From JAAAPF01 sp964481035 (GTDB taxonomy: Bacteria > Pseudomonadota > Alphaproteobacteria > Geminicoccales > Geminicoccaceae): a DNA stretch of 19,377 nt. Positions 7,713 through 14,107 of this stretch are shown piece after piece. Under the pieces are notes generated by a model, which was not told where the DNA came from, did not search any database, and saw only the letters and a program-made list of their open reading frames with translations. A program made the translations under genes and the position numbers. Every line of letters begins with the position of its first letter. Position 1 is the stretch's first letter. The stretch is from the NCBI GenBank assembly GCA_964481035.1, contig CAYZSE010000057.1, forward strand, positions 1 to 19,377, given 5' to 3'.

Positions 7713-9104
7713 GCGTTCCCTCAGGAGCACGCGAAAGGCGGTGCCGTCGCCGCCGGTGCGCGCGAGCACGAGATCGCCGCCGTGCCGGCGGGCGATCTCG
7801 CGGGCGATGTGCAGGCCCAGCCCTGTGCCGCCGGGCTTGGCGGTGCCGACGAAGGCCTCGAAGAGGTGCTCGCGGACGGCCGCGGGGATGCCCGGGCCGG
7901 TGTCCATGAGCTCGACGACGACGACGCCGTTCTCGCGCCAGCCCTGAGCCGCGATCAGCCCGCCGGCCTCGCCGAACGCCTGGGCGGCGTTGGTGATGAG
8001 GTTCGCGAAGACGCGGAAGAGCTGATCGCCGTCGGCCTGGACCTCCAGGGTCAACGGCAGGTCGTTGCGCCAGCGCCAGCGCTCGCCGTGACCGGGCACG
8101 GCCGCGGCGCAGGTATCGAGGAGCGGCCGCAACGCCATCCGGGCGCGGCGCAGCTCCGGCGCTTCGCTGCGGGCGAAGGCGAGGGTCTCGGCGCAGAGCC
8201 CGGCCGCCCGCTCCAGCGCCTCGAACAGCCGCGGCACCACGCGCTTGACCTGGGGATCGTCGCTGGCGTCGAGGCGGTCGGACAGCAGCATCGCCGAGGC
8301 GAGGACGTTGCGGAGGTCGTGGTTGATCTTGCCGACCGCCGCCCCCAGCGCCGCGAGCCGCTCGCGCTGCCGCAGCGCGTCGCGCACGCGCCGCTGCATA
8401 CGGCGCATCTCGCGCTGGACGATGCCGAGTTCGTCGCGGCGGGCGGTGTCGCCGACGAGCGCGTCGGCGTTGTGCGGATCCTCGCGAAAGGCCACCACCG
8501 CGGCCGTGAGCTGACGCAGCGGCCGGACGATGATCCGCTGCAGGAGCAAGAACAAGGAGCCGGCGACGAGCGCCGACAAGAACAGCGACAGGGTGAGTAT
8601 CCGGCCCGAATAGGCGACCATCTCGCGGACGAGCCCGCTCTCGCGGAGGGTGAGGTCGACGCTGACGCGCGGCGCGCTCGGGGAGGGGCCGAAGACCCGC
8701 ACGATGCGATCTTGGCGCGCGAGTACGGTGCGGGCTGCGAGGCGGATCTTGTCCCAGACGCTCTCTTCGCCGAGATCGTAGACCGCTGCCGCCGGCGGCA
8801 TGGCGCCGAGGGCGAGCGAGCGGGGGCCGTCGCGGACGATGACGCCGATGAGCCCCGCCTGCTCGAGCAAGCGGCCTTCGGCCGCGGGGTCGAGCATGGC
8901 GGCGGGATCGGCGAGCAGCACGGCGGTTGCCAGATGCGCCGCCGCCAGCTTCTCGGCGAGATACTGCACGCGAAAGCGGGCGATCGAGGGAACGTAGATC
9001 AAGACCTCGCCGAGGAGAACGAGCCCCACGGTGATCGCCAGGAGACGGGTGCCCAGACGCCGCGTGGCCGGCGGCATGGCGATGGGGTCGGGGCGGCGTG
9101 TCAT
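7713..9104 (-). CDS. Membrane sensor histidine kinase, C-terminus lost in gap
   Basis: 464 codons are visible from ATG 9104; ATG 9077 is an alternative. A transmembrane helix at about residues 18-38 (LLAITVGLVLLGEVLIYV) and another at about 165-190 (LTLSLFLSALVAGSLFLLL) enclose a periplasmic sensor region with no family I recognise. A HAMP linker (RIIVRPLRQLTAAV) follows, then the dimerisation/phosphoacceptor segment GKINHDLRN with His262. The ATPase domain has the N-box NLITNAAQAF, G1 DTGPGIP, F-box EAFVGTAKPGG and G2 GTGLGLHIAREIA. Sequence stops at FRVLLRER, where such kinases normally end, so only a few residues are likely missing. No response regulator is adjacent; a partner may lie in the gap or elsewhere. 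It is divergent from rpmH. Confidence 0.88.
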
Positions 9105-9143
9105 GCATCCCTCGTGCGCGGCGCGCGACGGGCGCAGCCGAGT

Positions 9144-9172
9144 TTGACAGGGCCGCCCTCGCCACCTATACC
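9144..9172 (+). promoter_or_regulatory. Sigma-70-type promoter of the rpmH operon
   Basis: TTGACA (9144-9149) and TATACC (9167-9172) are separated by 17 bp, close to the ideal vegetative promoter. The -10 ends 36 bp before the rpmH GTG, which predicts transcription from about 9179 and a leader of roughly 30 nt. It is by far the best promoter match I noticed in the window and suits a strongly expressed ribosomal operon. Confidence 0.8.
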
Positions 9173-9208
9173 GCCGGGCTCTATCGCATTGGCCGTGAGG
9201 AATCCAAG

Positions 9209-9343
9209 GTGAAGCGCACGTTTCAACCCAGCCGGCTCGTCCGCAAGCGGCGCCACGGCTTCCGCGCGCGGATGGCCACCGTCGGCGGACGGCGCATCAT
9301 CAAGCAGCGTCGCGCCAAGGGCCGCAAGCGTCTGTCCGCCTGA
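9209..9343 (+). CDS. rpmH: 50S ribosomal protein L34
   Basis: A 44-residue basic protein beginning (M)KRTFQPSRLVRKRRHGFRAR and ending KGRKRLSA. It matches bacterial L34 over its whole length, including the conserved KRTFQPS start and HGFRARMAT centre. L34 binds 23S rRNA in the large subunit. The start codon is GTG, with GAGG at 9197-9200, eight bases upstream. It is the first gene of the operon rpmH-rnpA-yidD-yidC-engB-argB and has its own strong promoter. Identification is certain. Confidence 0.98.
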   Translation: MKRTFQPSRLVRKRRHGFRARMATVGGRRIIKQRRAKGRKRLSA

Positions 9344-9359
9344 ACGACCCTCACCGCGC

Positions 9360-9719
9360 GTCGAGCGCCTGCGTCGGCGGGCCTCCTTCGTCCGCGCCGC
9401 CAAGGGACTGCGCATCGTCAAGCCCGGATTCGTTCTGCAGGTCCGTCGGCGCGACGACGACGCCCACATCGGCATCGGCTTCACCGCCTCCAAGCGGGTC
9501 GGCAACGCGGTCGCTCGCAACCGCATTCGGCGCCGCTTGAAGGAGGTGGCGCGTCTCCACCTCGAGGCCCACGGCCTCGCCGGCTGCGATCACGTGCTCA
9601 TCGCCCGTCGGGAGGGCTTGTGTCGACCGTTCGCGCTTCTTGTCAGGGACTTCGGCGATGCTTGCGCCCAGGCGCGGTCGCGGTTGGCGCGCTCGGACGG
9701 ATCGCCGCCTGGCCGCTGA
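9360..9719 (+). CDS. rnpA: Ribonuclease P protein component, start codon not identifiable
   Basis: RnpA is the basic protein subunit of RNase P, which with the RNA subunit removes 5' leaders from pre-tRNA. Recognisable sequence runs from VERLRRRASFVRAAKGLR through the conserved FTASKRVGNAVARNRIRRRLKE (the RNR motif is VARNRIRRR), to the stop at 9717-9719. That is about 119 residues, the usual length. The frame is open from 9213, inside rpmH, but contains no ATG, GTG or TTG before the TTG at 9537. That TTG lies after the RNR motif and would give a useless fragment. I place the feature at the first family-like codon (GTC 9360); this is not a claim that GTC initiates. A non-canonical start such as CTG 9369, or a base error just after rpmH, is possible. 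Its end overlaps yidD by 100 bp. Confidence 0.85.
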   Translation, partial: VERLRRRASFVRAAKGLRIVKPGFVLQVRRRDDDAHIGIGFTASKRVGNAVARNRIRRRLKEVARLHLEAHGLAGCDHVLIARREGLCRPFALLVRDFGDACAQARSRLARSDGSPPGR

Positions 9720-9937
9720 TCGGGCTCGTCGTCGTCTATCGCTACGGCCTGTCACCGATGCTCGGCCGGCCGTGCCGATTTCATCCGACCTGTTCCGCGT
9801 ACGCGCTCGAAGCGCTACATCGTCACGGCGCGTGGCGCGGCGGGGCCCTCACCCTGCGCCGTCTCGCGCGTTGCCACCCCTGGGGCGGCTCCGGCTACGA
9901 CCCGGTTCCGCCTTTTGGCCCACCCCGAACCGAGTGA
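9620..9937 (+). CDS. yidD: Membrane protein insertion efficiency factor YidD
   Basis: YidD is a small inner-membrane-associated protein that helps YidC insert proteins. The 105-residue product shows the family core: LIGLVVVYRYGLSPMLGRPC, then CRFHPTCSAYALEAL with its conserved Cys residues, and RLARCHPWGGSGYDPVP. The N-terminal hydrophobic stretch (about residues 18-42) is the membrane-interacting segment. Start GTG 9620 has GGAGG at 9611-9615, a rather short spacing, and overlaps the end of rnpA. Such overlaps are common in this operon across bacteria. Confidence 0.92.
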   Translation: MSTVRASCQGLRRCLRPGAVAVGALGRIAAWPLIGLVVVYRYGLSPMLGRPCRFHPTCSAYALEALHRHGAWRGGALTLRRLARCHPWGGSGYDPVPPFGPPRTE

Positions 9938-9952
9938 ACGGCGCGGCCCCCG

Positions 9953-11668
9953 ATGCCCGAGCAACGCAACCTTCTCCTTGCGATCGTCCTCTCGGTCGCC
10001 ATCATCTTCGCTTTTCAGTACTTCTACGAGCTGCCGCGCTTGCAGCAGGCCCAAGAGGAAGCGGCCCGGCAGGCGGCGCTGCAGGAGGAGACGGTCGACG
10101 GCGAGACGGCGGTGGCGAGCCGGCCCGGCGAGGGCACGGCCCGGACCGGCGAGGCGAGCGGTGAACCGGCGCTCGACGTGCCGCGCATCGAGTTTCTCAA
10201 TGACCGGGTGCGCGGCAGCATCTCGCTCGCCGGCGGCCGCTTCGACGAGCTCGGCTTGCGCGACTACCACATCAGGCCGGATCCCGAGAGCGGCGAGATC
10301 CAGGTCTTGCGGCCGGTGGGCTCGGCGATGCCGTTCTTCGTCGAATTCGGCTGGGTCGCCGAGGACCCGGCGGTCGAGGTCCCGGGCGGAAGCACGATCT
10401 GGCAGAGCGACGCCGAGCAACTGCGCCCGGGAAGCCCGGTCACGCTGCGCTGGAGCAACGACGCGGGCCTCGACTTCGAGCGCGAGATCGCGCTCGACGA
10501 GAACTACGTGTTCGCCATCACGGAGCGGGTGACCAACACGGGCGACGCGCCGGTCACGCTGTTCCCCTACGGTCTCGTCAGCCGCTGGGGCACGCCCGAG
10601 ACGATGGGCATCTGGATCCTGCACGAGGGGCCGATCGGCGTGCTGGACGGCACGCTGGAGGAGCTGGACTACGGCGACCTGCGCGACGAGGAGAGCACCT
10701 TCGCGACCACCGGGGGCTGGCTCGGCATCACCGACAAGTACTGGCTGACGGCGCTGCTCCCCGACCAGCAGGCGCCGCTGAAGGCGACGTTCCAGTTCAT
10801 CGAACGCGGCGTCGACGGCCGCTACCAGACCGACTTCCTGCGCGAGGCCGTCACCATAGCACCCGGCGGCGGGGCCGAGATCACCAACCGGCTCTTCGCC
10901 GGCGCCAAGGAGGTGACGCTGCTCGACCGCTACAAGAACGAGTTCGGCCTGCCGCTGTTCGATCGCGCCGTCGATTTCGGCTGGTTCTACTTTTTGACCA
11001 AGCCGTTCTTCTACGCGCTGCATTGGCTCGCCAACATCTTTGGCAATTACGGTGTCGCGATCTTGCTCGTGACCCTGGTCGTCAAGCTGCTGTTCTTCCC
11101 GCTTGCCAACAAGTCCTATCAAGCGATGAGTCAAATGAAGAAATTGCAGCCAGAAATGATGAAAATTCGCGAGCGTTACGAGAATGATCGTGAAAAGATG
11201 AACATGGAAATGATGAACCTCTACAAGAAAGAAAAGGTCAATCCTGCGGCGGGTTGCTTGCCAATTATTGTGCAGATACCCGTGTTTTTTGCTCTCTACA
11301 AGGTATTGTTCGTGTCGATCGAAATGCGGCACGCGCCCTTCTTCGGGTGGATTCAAGACTTGTCGGCGCCGGACCCGACCACGCTGTTCAATATGTTCGG
11401 GCTGTTCCCGTTCGTGCCGCCGGAGTGGATCCCGGCGATCGGCATCTGGCCGATCGTCATGGGGGTCACCATGTGGCTTCAGTTCAAGCTCAACCCGACC
11501 CCGCCGGATCAGATGCAGGCACGGATCATGGCGTTCTTGCCGTTGATCTTCGTCTTCCTGTTCGCGACATTCCCAGCGGGTCTGGTGATCTACTGGACGT
11601 GGAACAACATCCTCTCGGTCGGGCAGCAGTGGCTGATCATGCGGAAGATGAACGTGCCGGTGACCTGA
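9953..11668 (+). CDS. yidC: Membrane protein insertase YidC (Oxa1 family)
   Basis: YidC inserts and folds inner-membrane proteins, alone or with SecYEG. The 571-residue protein has the Gram-negative layout. An N-terminal helix (residues 7-26, LLLAIVLSVAIIFAFQYFYE) comes first, then a large periplasmic domain of beta-sandwich type up to about residue 340. The conserved insertase core follows, with five helices, starting at FGWFYFLTKPFFYALHWL. Lys378 (VVKLLFFP) occupies the place of the positively charged groove residue. The cytoplasmic loop has MSQMKKLQPEMMKIRERY and VNPAAGCLPIIVQIPVFFALY. Codons about 387-459 use far more A/T-ending codons than the rest of the gene. No clear ribosome site precedes the ATG, so coupling to yidD is likely. 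engB overlaps its end. Confidence 0.96.
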   Translation: MPEQRNLLLAIVLSVAIIFAFQYFYELPRLQQAQEEAARQAALQEETVDGETAVASRPGEGTARTGEASGEPALDVPRIEFLNDRVRGSISLAGGRFDELGLRDYHIRPDPESGEIQVLRPVGSAMPFFVEFGWVAEDPAVEVPGGSTIWQSDAEQLRPGSPVTLRWSNDAGLDFEREIALDENYVFAITERVTNTGDAPVTLFPYGLVSRWGTPETMGIWILHEGPIGVLDGTLEELDYGDLRDEESTFATTGGWLGITDKYWLTALLPDQQAPLKATFQFIERGVDGRYQTDFLREAVTIAPGGGAEITNRLFAGAKEVTLLDRYKNEFGLPLFDRAVDFGWFYFLTKPFFYALHWLANIFGNYGVAILLVTLVVKLLFFPLANKSYQAMSQMKKLQPEMMKIRERYENDREKMNMEMMNLYKKEKVNPAAGCLPIIVQIPVFFALYKVLFVSIEMRHAPFFGWIQDLSAPDPTTLFNMFGLFPFVPPEWIPAIGIWPIVMGVTMWLQFKLNPTPPDQMQARIMAFLPLIFVFLFATFPAGLVIYWTWNNILSVGQQWLIMRKMNVPVT

Positions 11669-12339
11669 GCGCGTCGGGCCCGACGGACCGCTTCGACACC
11701 CCCGAGCGGCTCGAGGCGGGCCGATGGCTGTTCGCCCAGGCCTGCGGCTTCATGCGCGGCGTCGCCGACCTCGCGCAGCTGCCGCCCGTTGCCGCACCCG
11801 AGGTCGCGTTCGCCGGTCGGTCCAATGTCGGCAAGTCGTCGCTCCTCAACGCGCTGACCGGCCGCAACACCCTGGCGCGAACCTCCAACACCCCGGGCCG
11901 CACCCAGGAGCTCAACTTCTTCGACCTCGCCGGCGCGTTGATCCTCGTCGACCTGCCGGGCTACGGCTTCGCCAAGGCGCCCAAGACCAAGGTCGACGCC
12001 TGGCAGGCCATGCTCAAGGCCTATCTCTCCGGCCGGCCGACGCTGCGGCTGGTCGGCGTCCTGGTGGACGCGCGGCACGGGCTGAAGCCCGTCGACACCG
12101 AGATCACGACGCTTCTCGCCCGGGCTGCGGTGCCTTACCTCGTGGTCTTGACCAAGGCCGACCTCGTCAAGCCCGTGGCGCTCGCGCGGCTGGAGGACGA
12201 GTTGGGCTCGGAGCTGCGCTCGACCGTCGGCGCGCTGCCGCGGCCGCATGCGACCTCGAGCGCCAAGGGCACCGGTATCGACACGCTGCGGGCGAGGCTC
12301 GCGATGCTGGCGGAGCAGACGGGAGGCGAGGCGTCTTGA
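11629..12339 (+). CDS. engB: Ribosome biogenesis GTP-binding protein EngB (YihA/YsxC)
   Basis: EngB is an essential GTPase for 50S assembly. All GTPase motifs are present: G1 GRSNVGKSSLL, G2 region TSNTPGRTQ, G3 DLPGYGF, G4 TKAD and G5 SAKGTG. The family N-terminus TPERLEAGRWLFAQ means translation must begin before 11700. The only usual start there is GTG 11629, inside the last 40 bp of yidC, giving 236 residues, slightly long for the family (about 200-215). A CTG at 11665 that overlaps the yidC TGA as CTGA would give a more typical length but is non-canonical. The next in-frame ATG (11752) would delete conserved sequence. Location after yidC and before argB is the standard alphaproteobacterial order. 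Confidence 0.93.
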   Translation: MADHAEDERAGDLSASGPTDRFDTPERLEAGRWLFAQACGFMRGVADLAQLPPVAAPEVAFAGRSNVGKSSLLNALTGRNTLARTSNTPGRTQELNFFDLAGALILVDLPGYGFAKAPKTKVDAWQAMLKAYLSGRPTLRLVGVLVDARHGLKPVDTEITTLLARAAVPYLVVLTKADLVKPVALARLEDELGSELRSTVGALPRPHATSSAKGTGIDTLRARLAMLAEQTGGEAS

Positions 12340-12350
12340 GCGGGCGGAAC

Positions 12351-13250
12351 ATGGATCACAACCGGGTGGCGGCGACGCTGGTCGAGGCGCTGCCCTACAT
12401 GCGCCGCTTCAAGGGCGACCTCTTCGTCGTCAAGTTCGGCGGGCACGCCATGGCGTCGCCGGAGCTGACCCGCGACTTCGCCCGGGACGTCGTGCTGTTG
12501 AAGCAGGTCGGCATCAACCCGATCGTCGTCCACGGCGGCGGCCCGCAGATCAAGCGGCTTCTCGACAAGCTGGCGATCAAGTCGAGCTTCGTCGACGGCC
12601 TCAGGGTGACCGATCGCGACACCGTGGAAGTCGTTGAGATGGTTCTCGCCGGCAAGATCAACAAGGAGATCGTCGCGGCGATCCACGAGGTCGGCGGCCG
12701 CGCCGTCGGCCTCTCCGGCAAGGACGGCCGCCTCCTGCGTGCGCGTAAGGTGACGCGGACCAAGCGTGATCCCGACAGCAACCTCGAGCAGGTCCTCGAT
12801 CTCGGCTTCGTCGGCGAGCCCGAGCACGTCGACACGACGCTCCTCGACCATCTCGTCGGCACCGACGTCATCCCGGTCATCGCGCCCGTGGGCTTCGGCG
12901 AGGACGGTCACACCTACAACATCAACGCCGACACGGCCGCCGGCGCCATCGCCGCGGCGGTCGAGGCACGCAAGCTCTACATGCTGACCGACGTCCCCGG
13001 CGTGCTCGACCGCGCCGGTGAACTCATCAAGACGCTGACGTTGGGGAAGGCCCAGGTCATGATCGACGAGGGCACGATCCACGGCGGCATGATCCCCAAG
13101 ATCGCTACCTGCCTCGAGGCGATCGAGGCCGGCGTCCGCGCCGCCTACATCGTCGACGGCCGCATCGCCCACGTCATTCTGCTCGAGGTGTTCACCGAGG
13201 AGGGCGTCGGCACGGAGCTCCTCCCGGGCGACCGCAGGCCGCGCGAGTAG
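12351..13250 (+). CDS. argB: Acetylglutamate kinase
   Basis: ArgB phosphorylates N-acetyl-L-glutamate, the second step of arginine synthesis. The 299-residue protein shows the amino-acid-kinase fold marks: VVKFGGHAM, the phosphate-binding HGGGPQI, the substrate segment INADTAAGAIAAAV and LTDVPGVLD. The C-terminal GMIPKIATCLEAIEAGV and HVILLEVFTEEGVGTEL are typical of ArgB. ATG 12351 fits the alphaproteobacterial N-terminus (LVEALPYMRRFKG); an in-frame TTG at 12336 overlapping the engB stop is an alternative. The 11-bp gap to engB indicates co-transcription. N-terminal features of strongly arginine-inhibited hexameric forms cannot be judged by eye. Confidence 0.96.
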   Translation: MDHNRVAATLVEALPYMRRFKGDLFVVKFGGHAMASPELTRDFARDVVLLKQVGINPIVVHGGGPQIKRLLDKLAIKSSFVDGLRVTDRDTVEVVEMVLAGKINKEIVAAIHEVGGRAVGLSGKDGRLLRARKVTRTKRDPDSNLEQVLDLGFVGEPEHVDTTLLDHLVGTDVIPVIAPVGFGEDGHTYNINADTAAGAIAAAVEARKLYMLTDVPGVLDRAGELIKTLTLGKAQVMIDEGTIHGGMIPKIATCLEAIEAGVRAAYIVDGRIAHVILLEVFTEEGVGTELLPGDRRPRE

Positions 13251-13439
13251 ATCGAGCATCGGCGATCGACGTCGGTGCCCGCCCGGCCCGGCGACTTGCT
13301 GGAACGAGCGTCGCTCGGCGCGCGGCGCGGCGAGGGCATGGGCGACGCGGCCCGGGCGAGCGATGCACCGCCGCATGTGTGCATTGCCCAGATTCATTTG
13401 ATGGCAACCTTGCTTCGGTTGTGTTGCGCTGCAATATGA

Positions 13440-13570
13440 GCGGTCTCCCTGAACACGGCTTGCCGGGCATGGAACTCCGTTCCCACGGCGGGTGGATCGT
13501 CGTCGATGGCTCGCAGTTTGTTTCCTCCCTCTTGCGAGTTCTCAGACCCACCCGCCGGCCCGTCTTTTTT
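13440..13570 (+). ncRNA. Candidate small RNA with nested stem-loops, CCTCCC loop and terminal T-run
   Basis: Two structures lie in tandem. The first pairs GGAAC 13471-13475 with GTTCC 13479-13483, flanked by GCCG/CGGC. The second pairs GCGGGTGG 13488-13495 with CCACCCGC 13548-13555 (8 bp), and inside it CTCGCA 13510-13515 with TGCGAG 13533-13538 (6 bp). The inner loop (13516-13532) exposes TCCTCCC, complementary to Shine-Dalgarno sequences. A run of six T follows at 13565-13570. CGGGC 13464-13468 could also pair with GCCCG 13558-13562 just before the T-run. A weak -35/-10 pair (TTGCTT 13410-13415, AATATG 13433-13438, 17-bp spacer) would start RNA near 13444. Loops of CCUCC type are known in alphaproteobacterial sRNAs. 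It does not match a family I can name; the boundaries and strand are inferred. Confidence 0.4.
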
Positions 13571-13609
13571 CACGCAGCACCGCGCGCGGCCTTTTGTTCT
13601 CGAAGCATT

Positions 13610-13627
13610 CTAGGCATCTTTACCTAG
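13610..13627. promoter_or_regulatory. CTAGG-N8-CCTAG inverted repeat upstream of the response regulator
   Basis: Perfect 5-bp arms (13610-13614 and 13623-13627) around an 8-bp AT-rich spacer, 53 bp before the response regulator ATG. CTAG is rare in such genomes. The placement suits an operator or promoter element. No factor can be named. Confidence 0.25.
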
Positions 13628-13679
13628 TTTAGTCTCTTCGGTATGGTCTTCCCATTGTCCGTAGCACCGGGATGCCGTC

Positions 13680-14081
13680 ATGCAGGTTCTTTACCTCGAA
13701 GACGATCCGCTCGACGCCGAGGCCCTGCGCCGCGCGCTGGTACGCCTTCGCCCCGACGTGGCTCTCGAGCTCACGCCGACGCCGGCATCGGCGTTCGCCC
13801 TCGCGCGGGCCAGGGCTTCAGCCACCTGCCTCGGGTTCGACGTCGTGATCGTCGACGTCAACCTGCCGCAGATGAACGGCTTCGAGTTCATCGACGCGAT
13901 GACCGCCGAGATGGGGGCGGCCCGGCGGCCCAAGGTCGTCGTCTTCACGAGTTCCGAGCATCGCCTGGACCTCGCCGAGGCGACGCGGATCCAGGCGGAC
14001 GCCTACGTCGTCAAGACCGCGGATCCGACCTGCTTCGATCACCTCGTCGCGGCCCTCGACAGGCTCGACATCGGCGCATGA
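13680..14081 (+). CDS. Single-domain response regulator (CheY/Rcp1-like receiver)
   Basis: A 133-residue protein consisting only of a receiver domain. The acidic pocket is E7, D8, D9 (YLEDDPLDAEAL). The phospho-acceptor is Asp59 in VIVDVNLPQMNGFEF, the conserved Thr is T90 (VVVFTSSEH) and the Lys is K112 (AYVVKTADP). All catalytic residues of a working receiver are present and there is no output domain. It should act by protein contact or as a phosphorelay or phosphate sink. The NLPQMNGFEF/TSS/VVKTAD pattern is like the Rcp1 group that partners with phytochrome-type or soluble kinases. No kinase is adjacent. The gene stands alone behind a long leader region and is convergent with the CCA-adding enzyme. 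Confidence 0.88.
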   Translation: MQVLYLEDDPLDAEALRRALVRLRPDVALELTPTPASAFALARARASATCLGFDVVIVDVNLPQMNGFEFIDAMTAEMGAARRPKVVVFTSSEHRLDLAEATRIQADAYVVKTADPTCFDHLVAALDRLDIGA

Positions 14082-14090
14082 CGCGCGTCA

Positions 14091-14103
14091 GCGCCAGAGG
14101 CGC
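14091..14103. terminator. Short hairpin between convergent genes
   Basis: GCGCC-AGA-GGCGC, a 5-bp stem with a 3-nt loop, in the 26 bp between the stops of the response regulator and the CCA-adding enzyme genes. No T-run follows, so a terminator role in either direction is only suggested by position. Confidence 0.3.
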
Positions 14104-14107
14104 GCCG

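Larger units (their letters stand above)
13251..13679. other. Long intergenic region between argB and a response regulator
   Basis: 429 bp without a convincing protein gene. The first ~110 bp are as GC-rich as the genes around them. From about 13380 the composition drops (about 48% G+C by hand count in 13381-13440). It contains an ATGCAC/GTGCAT inverted repeat (13363-13384), the nested stem-loop with T-run described separately, and a CTAGG/CCTAG palindrome near the downstream gene. An 82-codon frame at 13379-13627 has no family resemblance and atypical codons. Confidence 0.8.

Noticed and set aside
5563..9165. A 1200-codon minus-strand open frame across hlyD and the gap
   Set aside because: It runs antisense to clear genes, reads through the N run, is dominated by Arg/Ala/His repeats from GC-rich antisense codons and has no domain; it is a shadow.
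13440..13570. 6S RNA or SRP RNA identity for the stem-loop region
   Set aside because: The central bubble layout of 6S and the conserved GGAAG-type domain of SRP RNA are not visible, so no family name is given.
13379..13627. An 82-codon frame in the argB downstream gap
   Set aside because: No recognisable domain, no good ribosome site, codon use unlike neighbours, and it covers the stem-loop region better explained as RNA.
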